In this document: in pieces, positions 18,163 through 26,168 of the stretch
How positions within the stretch are numbered: the stretch's first letter is position 1
Layout of the letters: every line of letters begins with the position of its first letter
DNA from: an uncultured Alphaproteobacteria bacterium
GTDB taxonomy: Bacteria; Pseudomonadota; Alphaproteobacteria; Paracaedibacterales; CAIULA01
Assembly: GCA_903899945.1 (NCBI GenBank)
Contig: CAIULA010000040.1
Coordinates: 1-33,824 of the forward strand
Direction: 5' to 3'
DNA: 33,824 nt
Notes under the pieces: generated by a model
The model's database searches: none
Told to the model about the DNA's origin: nothing
The model's input: the letters and a program-made list of their open reading frames with translations, nothing else
Made by a program: the position numbers and the translations under genes

Positions 18163-18624
18163 TCAAGAAAAATAATCAATAATAAGGTTAATTTTTTCAT
18201 TAAAATCGCCTAATTCTTCTGTATTCTCTTTTAAATCATCTCTAATTGTATTCTCGTTTTTATTAACCTTATTAATATTTAATGGATCGAGCGAATCTAT
18301 TAAAACACAAGCCTTTTTTATACCAAGGTCTTTTGCGAGTTTGAAGGCAAGTTTAAATTGATCATAACCACGTACGCCATACCCAAAAAGCTTGATATCC
18401 TTATCTTCAAAATAATGTTGTAAAAGTCCAACATCTTCTTGACCTTCCACAAATAGAACATTGTCTTGAAAAAATATCTCTTTTGACGCTACATCCATCA
18501 AAAATGGCTGCTGCCAATTAGCTCCATTTATCAAATTAGCATAATCATTATATTTGCTAAGTGTATGAATACGTGAATTTGTGTCGCTGTCTTTTGTAAC
18601 GCGATTACATATCAAAAATAGATA
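18163..18624 (-). pseudogene. OLD-type ATPase/nuclease, C-terminal TOPRIM fragment
   Basis: About 150 codons. NVLFVEGQEDVGLLQHYFED (first TOPRIM Glu), FGYGVRGYDQF and ACVLIDSLDP (the DxD-like position) match the TOPRIM half of OLD-family proteins, which pair an ABC-type ATPase with a nuclease and serve in phage defence. The N-terminal ATPase is missing: the frame closes at a stop just upstream and the only start is a TTG. It is therefore a truncated gene. Confidence 0.65.
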
Positions 18625-18782
18625 TCAAAGTACAATAAAGCTTATCAGGATAACTTTAAAAAGACTAGTTTTAGATAAAGATTTTAACTGTAATATCGAA
18701 GAATTTCGTTCAAATAAATTATTAGACTGGCACATTCTAGTAGTAGTTTTTAACATAATAGCGAATCATAAGGCCAATCAAA

Positions 18783-19079
18783 ATGATGCAGGATTACAGA
18801 ATTTTGAAGAAGAGGACAAAATTCGTATCAAGTTGGAGGCAACAGGAACAAGTAGAGGACGATTTATCAGTACAACCAGAGTTATTTACTTTGGAAAATT
18901 TACAACTACACTGGAAAACTTTTTTACCAGCTGTCTTAAAAACTATGGGCTTAGAGATACCAAATTCTACTCCTGATGTAGAAGCTATTGAGAGGTTTTT
19001 AGAAGAGAAATATAATTTTTTTATTGATGACATAGAGCATGAAAAATTTTTTGCTTTAATGCATTATTCACAGAGATAA
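18783..19079 (+). pseudogene. unrecognised C-terminal fragment
   Basis: A frame of 98 codons whose second half is protein-like: LENLQLHWKTFLPAVLKTMG and FLEEKYNFFIDDIEHEKFFA. There is no ribosome site before the ATG, and upstream frames are broken. I cannot name the family. It is probably the tail of a decayed gene. Confidence 0.3.
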
Positions 19080-19433
19080 TACTAAAATGCGTATCGCTCT
19101 TTTGGCTAGGAAAACCTCTATTAATTTCTTGTAAAAAGGAACCATTGGGAGTGTTTTCTGAACCATACGCGTCATATATAGACCGCATCAGATTGCAAGG
19201 TGATTTTGAGGAGAATGTTTAAGAATATTGCAATCATATATCCGGCTTGTTAATGAGCTTATAGTAGCAGCTCGAGCCTTGAGGAGATCTGCGAACTTTA
19301 GTAGCTCAATCAAGTTACCGGCTTAGTAAGAATAGCCATGACGGTACCAGAGCTTAGCAAAGAGTGATTTATTCTTGTTAGTCCTCATATTTCCCTTAGC
19401 AATTTTGTAGGATGAACTCTCTTCTCGTTATGG
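19080..19433. other. 354-base gap
   Basis: No frame or RNA that I can support. Short readable patches exist on both strands but none matches a known family. It joins two dead genes and is probably scar tissue from insertions. Confidence 0.3.
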
Positions 19434-20119
19434 GTGCAATCAACTCTTATGCTTTCTCTATCTCTAGCGACCATTCATAAGATTCTAAAGAAACATCAGA
19501 TTCCTTATTTACAAAAGAAACGTGCTTATCGTAAACAAGCTAAGCGTTATAATTGCAAATTTCCTGGTCAACGAGTGCAAATGGGCTTTATCAATACACA
19601 GCTATTGATGATTGTACCCGCTACAAGGTCATAGCTCTTTACAAAAGGCGTACAGCCAAAAACACTTTAGATTTTATAGAAAACCAAGTCTTTTACCGTT
19701 TACCTTTTCCTATTCAACGAATCCAAACAGATAGAGGCCAAGAGTTTATGGCCTATGAAGTCCAAGAAAAGCTTTTAGAGTGGGGAATTAAGTTTCGACC
19801 CATTAGGCCTGCTTTTCCACACCTTAATGGCAAAGTAGAAAGATCTCAGCAAACAGATTTAGATGAATTTTATTCTTCTATAGATATTAAAGATCCTAAT
19901 TTGGAAGAATTACTATCTGATTGGCAATTTTACTATAACTGGCATAGACCTCATAGCTCTCTTGAGGGAAAAACTCCACAAGAAAAACATATAGAACTTT
20001 TATACAAAACTCCTTTTTGGGAGGATGTAAGTAAAATGTTTGACTCTAAAAAAGAACATATCGTTTCTCACAATTACCAGACAGCCTTTCGCGTTAAAAT
20101 ATTGAAACCATCTCTGTAA
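19434..20119 (+). pseudogene. IS481-type DDE transposase, truncated and frameshifted
   Basis: The first frame gives LATIHKILKKHQIPYLQKKR, the last part of the N-terminal HTH, then PGQRVQM. The frame then shifts near 19585 to GLYQYTAIDDCTRYKVIALY and runs to the end. The second Asp is in IQTDRGQEF and the Glu is in LNGKVERSQQ. The missing piece between VQM and GLYQYT is where the first catalytic Asp normally lies, so the enzyme is dead. The first 80 or so residues are also absent. The likely right terminus TGTGAGATTTACAGAGA (minus strand, 20127-20111) overlaps the stop. Confidence 0.85.
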
Positions 20120-20127
20120 ATCTCACA
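20111..20127. repeat. probable right terminus of the IS481-type element
   Basis: Read on the minus strand it is TGTGAGATTTACAGAGA, starting TGT as IS481-group ends do, and it sits at the end of the transposase frame. I find no matching left copy upstream, which fits the truncated gene. Confidence 0.35.
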
Positions 20128-20149
20128 GCTTATCCGACTATAATGTTTC

Positions 20150-20500
20150 TTATTTACCCTTCTCTTTGGCAAGAGCTTCACGTACTCGTGCCTCGGTCAC
20201 GCCTGTAAGATCGACAATGTCTGGCGTGTAAGTGCCATTCTTTTTAAACATCCTTATCGCTACTGCCAACATGGCTTTATATTTGCCTTCTTCAATTCCT
20301 TCCTTATAAGAATCCTCCACTTCTGCACGAATATGTGATTTACAATTAGGGTAAAGTTTTTCTATCTCCCTTATATCTGGAAGGTTAGTGAGAGATGCTA
20401 AAGGCTCTCTACCACCAGAAGGTCTACCATCATCCACCTCTGCCCCATAAGCACTCATTGCAGTTCCTAGCATTAATATTGTTAAAACTACCTTTTTCAT
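20150..20500 (-). CDS. exported mini-protein: signal peptide joined to an Rpn tail
   Basis: 116 residues. A textbook signal peptide (MKKVVLTILMLGTAMSAYGA) is followed by about 40 unrelated residues and then the C-terminal helices of an Rpn protein (EEGKYKAMLAVAIRMFKKNG, DLTGVTEARVREALAKEKGK). The nuclease core is absent. GGGAGG sits five bases before the ATG and the upstream Rpn gene ends 11 bases away, so the two form an operon. The tail matches that of the upstream gene at about 88% of DNA positions. It could be a binding partner or regulator of the larger protein, or a decayed duplicate. Confidence 0.75.
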   Translation of the reverse strand: MKKVVLTILMLGTAMSAYGAEVDDGRPSGGREPLASLTNLPDIREIEKLYPNCKSHIRAEVEDSYKEGIEEGKYKAMLAVAIRMFKKNGTYTPDIVDLTGVTEARVREALAKEKGK

Positions 20501-20679
20501 TTTATCCTCCCTTAATTTTCTTGTTCATCTTTGTCTATGGCAAGAGCTTCACGTACTTGTATCTCGGTCACGCCTGTAAAATCCATAATGTCTGGTGTGT
20601 AAGTGCCATTCTTTTGAAACATTTTTATCGCCACTGCCAACATAGCTTTGGACTCCCCTTCTTCGACACCTTTGCTATG
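20168..20679. repeat. direct duplication of an Rpn 3' end, offset 371 bases
   Basis: 20168-20308 repeats as 20539-20679. Over the first 110 positions I count about 13 differences. Differences fall mostly at third codon positions, which suggests both copies stayed under selection for protein after duplication. Confidence 0.8.
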
Positions 20680-21882
20680 GGCTGTTCCTTCAACTGCATG
20701 AATATGCTGGCTATATCTCAGATAATCTGCAACTTCCGTCTCATACCCTGCCCTCACATCTGCTGGCAAAGCCGCTACTCTAACACGGTCATAAGCACTC
20801 CGCACTGCTGCCGTAGTGACACCAGCTAACTCTTCAGGTTTTCGTTGATGAGCAGCCTTCCAAAATTGCAACCATTCTTTAAGCTCTCCTTGGGTCAATC
20901 CGTTAATTTGTTGGCTTAAAAGGTTATATTGAATTAATTGTAACGAGTCTATTTCATGGTGTTGTCCTTCTACAGTACTTACAAATCTATAATGACGGAC
21001 TACCTCCATAGGGGCATCTCGCCAATGTTTGCCGTCACCTCCTAATAAGTTGATGGCTATCACTTTCTTTAAGTTACCCCATTCCCCTCCTCGCTTTAAT
21101 TGATTACCATAAAAAGCCGCAGCATAACATAAAGCGCGCTTGTCCCAAAAATCTTGAGGTTTTACTTGTACTTCTACTAAAATAAACTCACCATTGTCTA
21201 ACCTACAAACCACATCCAATTGTGAATGCCTTTCTAAAGGGGGGAATTTTTTCTTTAGGTCACCGAATATTCTAGATAAAGCCAACAGAAAGTCGCCTCC
21301 ATTCCTGAGTGTTTCTTCTTCTCCTTCCGCACCAACTATAATCTTAATGAGGCCAGCTTCCCCTTCTCTTCTAATTCTATCCATTAGATCAGCATTTCTC
21401 CCATCACCTAAGAAAGCACGTGCCTGTGTAAAAGTTCGTAATGGATTCAAAGAACTATCTAAAAGCTCAGTAGAGACAATACGGGGATTCTCCGTAAAAG
21501 TTCTCATAAATCCTAGTCGAACCTCGTCATCGGCCAAAAGGTATTTTGCAGCCGCGTCAAAGATAGGGTTAGCGTAGACTTGCTGGCCAGCCAGCGCTGC
21601 AAAAGCCCTTGTCTGCCCTCCATCATCTCCCTCTTCGTCATCGACTTCCTCTTCTTCTTGATCAGCAGCGGTAACATCACCAACAACTCTGAGACGTTTT
21701 CTCTGCTCTTCCTCTTCGCCGTGGCTCCGTTTAGAAGCCGTAGCCTCAGAAGTCGACACCAGAGATAGAGAGGGAGGAATGCCATCAAAATGATCATCAG
21801 CTGCAAATACAGACCATTTCTGTATCTCTACAAAGCCTGAGAAAGCCAAAAATATAACGCTGTAAACAATATAATGATACAT
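20512..21882 (-). CDS. exported Rpn-type PD-(D/E)XK nuclease with NLS-like motif
   Basis: The frame extends to 21903, but AAGGGAAG lies just before the second ATG (MYHYIVYSVIFLAFSGFVEI), so I start at 21882 (456 residues). Numbering below is from the longer start. A signal peptide covers about 8-35. KR at 58-59 and RKRLR at 68-72 form a bipartite basic cluster, followed by an acidic run (82-95). The Rpn core starts at NPIFDAAAKYLL. Asp230 (LDVVCRL) and Glu244-x-Gln246 (LVEVQVK) fit the PD-(D/E)XK site. The tail is the usual Rpn helical end. Rpn proteins are normally cytoplasmic, so the signal peptide is unexpected. The second gene of the operon copies its tail. Confidence 0.8.
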   Translation of the reverse strand: MYHYIVYSVIFLAFSGFVEIQKWSVFAADDHFDGIPPSLSLVSTSEATASKRSHGEEEEQRKRLRVVGDVTAADQEEEEVDDEEGDDGGQTRAFAALAGQQVYANPIFDAAAKYLLADDEVRLGFMRTFTENPRIVSTELLDSSLNPLRTFTQARAFLGDGRNADLMDRIRREGEAGLIKIIVGAEGEEETLRNGGDFLLALSRIFGDLKKKFPPLERHSQLDVVCRLDNGEFILVEVQVKPQDFWDKRALCYAAAFYGNQLKRGGEWGNLKKVIAINLLGGDGKHWRDAPMEVVRHYRFVSTVEGQHHEIDSLQLIQYNLLSQQINGLTQGELKEWLQFWKAAHQRKPEELAGVTTAAVRSAYDRVRVAALPADVRAGYETEVADYLRYSQHIHAVEGTAHSKGVEEGESKAMLAVAIKMFQKNGTYTPDIMDFTGVTEIQVREALAIDKDEQEN

Positions 21883-21903
21883 ATTTACTTCCCTTTTAGA
21901 CAT

Positions 21904-22275
21904 TACAGTTTCTTTTAATTTTGCTAAAAATTATTTTTTTCATCTAAACTAATTAGATTACTTAGTTTTAACACATTTTTAATATTTCATCACTCTTAAT
22001 CGATTATTGAGGCATAATACACCTATCGTGAATGAAAGATTCCGTCGCAAGTTGATGTAATAAGCGAATTTATTTGGAGATTTCTATATTTTTTCAAATT
22101 TTGGACACAATTACCCGATTCTGTTGCATGTGTTGTGTTCAGGTTCAAAATCTATTATTTTTAGCGGGAAAACCTGCCAGTCACCTGGATAGGCCCCTCA
22201 TTAGAACCTCATCGTGCCCTATTAAGCCAATGGACATCACCCCAAGGAGTCGGCCCCATGACTAGTCAACGAAGC
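21904..22275. other. 372-base gap
   Basis: The half next to 21904 is AT-rich and should hold the promoter of the Rpn operon. The part from about 22150 to 22270 is richer in G and C. On the minus strand it gives two short frames, MGPTPWGDVHWLNRAR and GSNEGPIQVTGRFSR, split by a frameshift. They look like a scrap of a real gene that I cannot name. Confidence 0.3.
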
Positions 22276-22872
22276 CTATGAGGATATTGGCAAGCTTGCC
22301 TTTTTCAAAGCGCGCTGAGTTCTCTTGCGTGCATTAATCTTTTCCCTGTTGGCAGCGTGATAAGCACGACTTTTTTCACGTCTTTCTTGTCTATAAGCAA
22401 GATTATAGACCTTCGTTTTTTCAGATCTTTGTAAAATTATATTTTCCCTGTTAACGTCTCGTGAATCTTTATTTTTTTCAAGGAGCTTCTGACGGTTAAC
22501 GGCTTTCGAAACCCTCTTTCTTGCGTTGTCTCTCTCCCTTTTTGCTTCCCTAGTCATTACACAGTCTTCGCTCTTTATACTATTTCGCCGTGGTTTTTCA
22601 CAAACGGCTATTTTTTCATTGTCATAATGTTTCTCTTGCAGAGCGATTGATTTTTTTACAAGAAAAGAATCTTCTTTAGGCTCTTTGTGAAGTTGCTTTT
22701 CATTCACGTCCTCTTGGAATTTCTGTTTGCTTTTTTTACGATGAGCATGAGCAAGGGTTTCATGATGAAAATCTGACAAATCAAAAGGAGCTAGAAACTC
22801 AGCATTTGGATACCGTTCATAAAGCTCTTGTGTCGTATAGGTTTTTATGAGTGTCCTACTGTCTTCATTCAA
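22276..22872 (-). CDS. very basic repeat-containing protein
   Basis: 198 residues and no signal peptide. After a normal N-terminus (TTQELYERYPNAEFLAPFDL) the protein becomes strongly Lys/Arg-rich. The last 85 residues repeat a unit of about 13-20 residues around REKxRAYHAANREKINARKR, RERDNARKRVSKAVNRQK and DVNRENIILQRS. The charge suggests nucleic-acid or nucleosome-like binding. It follows the small basic gene at 22896 by 23 bases on the same strand, so they are probably co-transcribed. I know no named family. Confidence 0.55.
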   Translation of the reverse strand: MNEDSRTLIKTYTTQELYERYPNAEFLAPFDLSDFHHETLAHAHRKKSKQKFQEDVNEKQLHKEPKEDSFLVKKSIALQEKHYDNEKIAVCEKPRRNSIKSEDCVMTREAKRERDNARKRVSKAVNRQKLLEKNKDSRDVNRENIILQRSEKTKVYNLAYRQERREKSRAYHAANREKINARKRTQRALKKASLPISS

Positions 22873-22895
22873 ACACCGGATATCCTTTCAGAAAA

Positions 22896-23099
22896 TCAGA
22901 AGCCATGGTTCTTTTTAGAATCTCGTCGTTCCAGTGACTCTAATTCTCCCTTGGAATCCACCTTCTTTTCATGAAAAAGATGGCAATTTCCTTTATCCTG
23001 TTTAACCTTGTGATGAGCCATCATTTTTTCACGATAGGCTGGGTTTTTCCAAAGGGCTTTTTGGGCATCGGATTTCTTTTGGTGACTAACAGACATCAA
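22896..23099 (-). CDS. small basic NUMOD3-like protein
   Basis: 67 residues. SDAQKALWKNPAYREKMMAH matches the NUMOD3-type motif found as a DNA-binding module beside homing endonucleases and in small phage proteins. There is no endonuclease domain here. It is upstream gene one of a two-gene run with the basic 198-residue protein. A DNA-binding accessory role is inference. Confidence 0.5.
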   Translation of the reverse strand: MMSVSHQKKSDAQKALWKNPAYREKMMAHHKVKQDKGNCHLFHEKKVDSKGELESLERRDSKKNHGF

Positions 23100-23295
23100 A
23101 ACTCTATATTTATAAAAACTTATTTATTCTATGTTATAACAAAAATAACGATAATGCGAAAGTCATCTGAAAGTCTCCATAAAATAACTCATGAGACTTA
23201 ATGATTTACAAAATGATCCTCCATACAATTGAGATAACAGGCAAACAAACAGTATAGACAAAGGTTTAAATGAATAGGAAGCTAGAGATAGCCAA

Positions 23296-23382
23296 ATGAA
23301 CTTCTCAACGTTATTCTTTATCCCGGTGATTGTGACGCTCGTTCTGTTCGTGATGATAGTATTTATGGTTAACATGTTCTGA
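23296..23382 (+). CDS. possible 28-residue membrane peptide
   Basis: A short frame from ATG to TGA reads MNFSTLFFIPVIVTLVLFVM and ends with IVFMVNMF. It is one continuous hydrophobic segment with no charged residue, and is locally richer in G and C than its flanks. The ribosome site is poor. It could be a type I toxin-like or single-span small protein, or chance. Confidence 0.3.
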   Translation: MNFSTLFFIPVIVTLVLFVMIVFMVNMF

Positions 23383-23526
23383 TCTTATAATTACAGCTTT
23401 TACCATTCATATTTTTTTCAGTATTAAAAAAAACGACGACGACAATTAAGACAGAGAACTTATTTTTTGAAAATATTGAACCAATAGGTTACTGATTCCG
23501 TTTTGGTCAAAGGATATTTTTTTAGA

Positions 23527-23603
23527 AAACTGAAGTCCATTCTATTTATCATTTTCATTGCAATTCACTTCTGAAAATGACAATAGACACTCACTTCTCC
23601 ACT
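23527..23603. repeat. right-end-like Tn402-type repeats, weaker copy
   Basis: CTTCTGAAAATGACA closes a 24-base stretch at 23559-23582 that agrees with the inverted left end at 19 of 24 positions. TGAAGTCCATTC at 23531 and ACTCACTTCTCC at about 23589 are diverged copies of the core. The cluster sits just upstream of the RhuM-Fic gene. Confidence 0.4.
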
Positions 23604-23686
23604 CAAAATATGTATAAATAGATCATAAAAAACAAAATTATTGACAGTTTTTCTTTAACATTTTATATTTCATATAGACAATTTGA

Positions 23687-24688
23687 ATGAAACTTCAGAC
23701 AATGACAACTACGCAACAAGACCTTGTAATTTTTAAAACTGATTCAGGTGATGTTACTCTCCAAGTGAAATTGGATAACGATACAGTTTGGTTAACGCTT
23801 GCACAAATTTCTGAACTATTTGATGTTCAAAAACCAGCCATCCACAAACATTTAAAAAACATATATAACACAGATGAATTGTCACGAGAGTCAACTGTTT
23901 CCAATTTGGAAATAGTTCAAACAGAAGGTACGCGAGATGTTAAGAGAAATTTGGAGTTGTACAATCTTGATGCAATTATAGCTATTGGCTATCGTGTAAA
24001 TTCTAAACGTGCTACTCAATTTCGAAAATGGGCATCCAGCGTTCTAAAAGAGCATTTGGTTCAAGGCTACACGTTTCATCATCAACGCTTGTATGAAAAA
24101 GGAATGACTGATCTTCAAAAGGCAATGGATTTACTTGCACAAACGTTGGAAAAAAATACTCTTGTAACTGATGTGGGACAAGGTGCTGTTGACATTATTA
24201 ACGCTTACGCAAAAACCTGGAACTTATTATTAGCCTACGACGAAGATAGGCTCTCATCCCCAGCAAACACGATAGAATCAAATATAATCATTGACTATGA
24301 GACAATCCTTCCTGCTATAGAGGCGTTAAAACATAATCTTATTGAAAAAGGTGAAGCTACACCCCTGTTTGGACAGCAACGCGATGAACACTTAAAAGCA
24401 CTTTTTGGCAATATTCACCAAACGTTCGATGACGTGTTTTTGTATCCCTCAAGCAGTGAAAGAGCTGCGCACCTATTATATTTTGTTATTAAAGATCACC
24501 CTTTTGTGGATGGTAATAAACGCATAGGCAGTTTCCTTTTTTTGCTTTATTTAAATGCACAAGATTCTTCAACTTCCAGGGTTAATGATTCAACACTTGT
24601 GGCCTTAGCTTTACTGATTGCCGAAAGTGATCCAAAAGATAAAGACTTGATGATCAAACTTGTTATGAACTTAATTAGCAAGGAATAA
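23687..24688 (+). CDS. RhuM-Fic/DOC fusion protein
   Basis: 333 residues. Residues about 12-130 are the RhuM (virulence protein) domain: VWLTLAQISELFDVQKPAIH is an HTH-like start, and YNLDAIIAIGYRVNSKRATQ is the hallmark. Residues about 195-330 are a Fic/Doc domain with HPFVDGNKRIGS at 271-282. The motif is complete, with Lys in the place of the second Gly as in Doc-like members, which transfer phosphate or AMP to translation factors. The N-terminal domain probably binds DNA and may control the gene. Five bases separate it from the resolvase that follows, so they share a transcript. Confidence 0.9.
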   Translation: MKLQTMTTTQQDLVIFKTDSGDVTLQVKLDNDTVWLTLAQISELFDVQKPAIHKHLKNIYNTDELSRESTVSNLEIVQTEGTRDVKRNLELYNLDAIIAIGYRVNSKRATQFRKWASSVLKEHLVQGYTFHHQRLYEKGMTDLQKAMDLLAQTLEKNTLVTDVGQGAVDIINAYAKTWNLLLAYDEDRLSSPANTIESNIIIDYETILPAIEALKHNLIEKGEATPLFGQQRDEHLKALFGNIHQTFDDVFLYPSSSERAAHLLYFVIKDHPFVDGNKRIGSFLFLLYLNAQDSSTSRVNDSTLVALALLIAESDPKDKDLMIKLVMNLISKE

Positions 24689-24693
24689 CTCTG

Positions 24694-25248
24694 ATGTCAG
24701 GAAAAATCATTGGATATATTCGTGTCAGTACGTATGAACAGAATGGAGATCGTCAGCTTGATGGGCTGAAAACCGATCGCACTTATACCGATAAAGCATC
24801 TGGAAGAGATACCAATAGACCAGAGCTTGTAGCACTTCTGGACTATGTACGTGACGGCGATACTGTCAAAGTTTATAGTATGGATCGTTTGGCTCGGAAT
24901 TTAGATGACCTCAGAAAAATAGTTAAAACAATTACACAAAAAGGCGCTCGCATTGAGTTCATTAAAGAAAGCTTAGTTTTTACTGGTGAGGATTCACCTA
25001 TGGCTACACTTTTGCTATCAGTCATGGGCGCTTTTGTTGAATTTGAAAGATCATTGATTCGTGAGCGTCAGCGAGAAGGAGTTGCCATTGCCAAAGCAAA
25101 AGGGCTTTATCGCGGTCGAAAACCAAAGTTAAATGCAACACAGATTGAAGAAGCAAAAGCAAAGATTGCGATGGGTGTGCCAAAAGCGAAGGTAGCACGT
25201 GAACTGAGTATAACACGAATGACACTTTATAGCTCAATCGGGAAGTGA
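24694..25248 (+). CDS. serine resolvase/invertase
   Basis: 184 residues, complete. GYIRVSTYEQN places the nucleophile at Ser12. DKASGRDTNRPEL, MDRLARNLDDL, the E-helix FVEFERSLIRERQREG and a C-terminal HTH (VPKAKVARELSITRMTLYSS) are all present. It is of the Tn3/Hin type and could be the resolvase (TniR-like) of the flanking Tn402-type element. It is translated right after the RhuM-Fic gene. Confidence 0.92.
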   Translation: MSGKIIGYIRVSTYEQNGDRQLDGLKTDRTYTDKASGRDTNRPELVALLDYVRDGDTVKVYSMDRLARNLDDLRKIVKTITQKGARIEFIKESLVFTGEDSPMATLLLSVMGAFVEFERSLIRERQREGVAIAKAKGLYRGRKPKLNATQIEEAKAKIAMGVPKAKVARELSITRMTLYSSIGK

Positions 25249-25450
25249 TCTTTTATAGTATTGGGGTTGAAAAAGAAGTCCATAGATACCTCTTCTGCTG
25301 CTGGAAAACTCGTGTTCCATGTCTTTGGAGCCCATTGACCATTTTGAGGACGTCTTATATCTGAACGTACGAAGGATGGTACTGATGCTGCTTGATTAAG
25401 AAGTAAAAAATCAGGACAGCCTGGATCGAATCCAGAAACATTGGATTTTT

Positions 25451-25564
25451 GCAATAAAATTAGTAAAATCAGGGGTATCTCCTGCAAATATTGCTAAACA
25501 ATTCCATATCGGACGATCCACACTCTACCGTGAATTAAAATGCGCAAAGACTTTTAAAACCTAA
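25451..25564 (+). pseudogene. C-terminal HTH of a second serine resolvase
   Basis: The last 37 codons of a gene: AIKLVKSGVSPANIAKQFHI followed by GRSTLYRELK. This is the Hin/Tn3 resolvase DNA-binding helix-turn-helix. The catalytic domain is missing. It lies about 60 bases inside the best right transposon end, where tniR is expected. Between 25249 and 25450 the minus strand reads as a protein-like scrap (VRSDIRRPQNGQWAPKTWNT) that I cannot name. Confidence 0.6.
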
Positions 25565-25621
25565 GCATTCAAATTTATGATACCCAAGGTTTGCATTACT
25601 GCACTCCTCTTTAACAAAAAT

Positions 25622-25645
25622 TGAACTTCACTTTGAAAAATGACA
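25622..25645. repeat. right end of the Tn402/Tn552-type transposon
   Basis: TGAACTTCACTTTGAAAAAT followed by GACA is the inverse of the left end at 3990-4013 with two substitutions. Distance between the ends is about 21.7 kb. The five bases outside (CCTTC) do not repeat those outside the left end (TAAGT), so a simple target duplication is not visible. Confidence 0.6.
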
Positions 25646-25709
25646 CCTTCGTACCCTAGCTAAAGTACTTAGGCTAAAATCAAGATACAAGTTTGGATCC
25701 TCGCCTATT

Positions 25710-26003
25710 TTAAATTCTCATAACCCAGCCAAGCTCTTCAGCTTTAAGAAGGACTTCTGGATAATTCTCCCAGTACCTTAAATCCCATTTAACAAACTCT
25801 TGATAGTCAAAAATAATTGCCATCCTATTTTTTCTTTGAGCCGTTTTTTCAAACAGATCAATAGCGTTGGTAGTATTTTCAGAACCGGCCATCTTTAAGA
25901 ATTCTTCATCATTAAAAAAGATTTGAAGGGTTTCTATAGTTTGCCCACGCTCGATAACTAACCATCCAGCTTTTGAATTTGGATTGATTTTGAAATGTGT
26001 CAC
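25710..26003 (-). CDS. hypothetical protein, 97 residues
   Basis: It starts MTHFKINPNSKAGWLVIERG and has an aromatic C-terminus (DYQEFVKWDLRYWENYPEVL). No signal peptide and no family that I recognise. It is divergent from the degenerate recombinase at 26169, with a large palindrome between the two starts, so the pair may be controlled together. Confidence 0.5.
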   Translation of the reverse strand: MTHFKINPNSKAGWLVIERGQTIETLQIFFNDEEFLKMAGSENTTNAIDLFEKTAQRKNRMAIIFDYQEFVKWDLRYWENYPEVLLKAEELGWVMRI

Positions 26004-26010
26004 TTCTTGC

Positions 26011-26064
26011 CTAAAATATATGGGGTATATAATTATATAAATACCCCATAATAGTAAATTTTAG
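26011..26064. promoter_or_regulatory. two-tier palindrome between divergent genes
   Basis: Outer arms CTAAAAT (26011-26017) and ATTTTAG (26058-26064) enclose inner arms TATGGGGTAT (26019-26028) and ATACCCCATA (26041-26050). All 17 pairs are perfect. The centre is AT-only. It could be an operator, a recombinase site or a transcribed hairpin for either flanking gene. A near copy of the inner arm, TATCCCCATA, lies at 26692-26701, at the end of the recombinase gene. Confidence 0.6.
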
Positions 26065-26168
26065 AAGGTGAAAAACATGTTTTTTTGCAATACAGACAAT
26101 GCTTTAGGTTTGTCCTAAGGAGAATTCATGCTAAAAAAATGAAGGGATATAATCAGCAAGGAATCTAT

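Noticed and set aside
18581-18976. A 131-codon plus-strand frame starting MSLSFVTRLHIK
   Set aside because: No known motif, no ribosome site, and it overlaps another readable frame. I keep only the neighbouring fragment at low confidence.
21194-21577. Long plus-strand frame across the exported Rpn gene
   Set aside because: It is the shadow of the minus-strand gene, which has the motifs, signal and ribosome site.
23163-23375. A 70-codon minus-strand frame
   Set aside because: Low-complexity hydrophobic composition opposite the short membrane peptide, with no ribosome site.
25227-25487. Minus-strand 86-codon frame with protein-like composition
   Set aside because: It overlaps the ends of two resolvase readings, has no ribosome site and no family I can name. 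At most it is a gene scrap in the gap.
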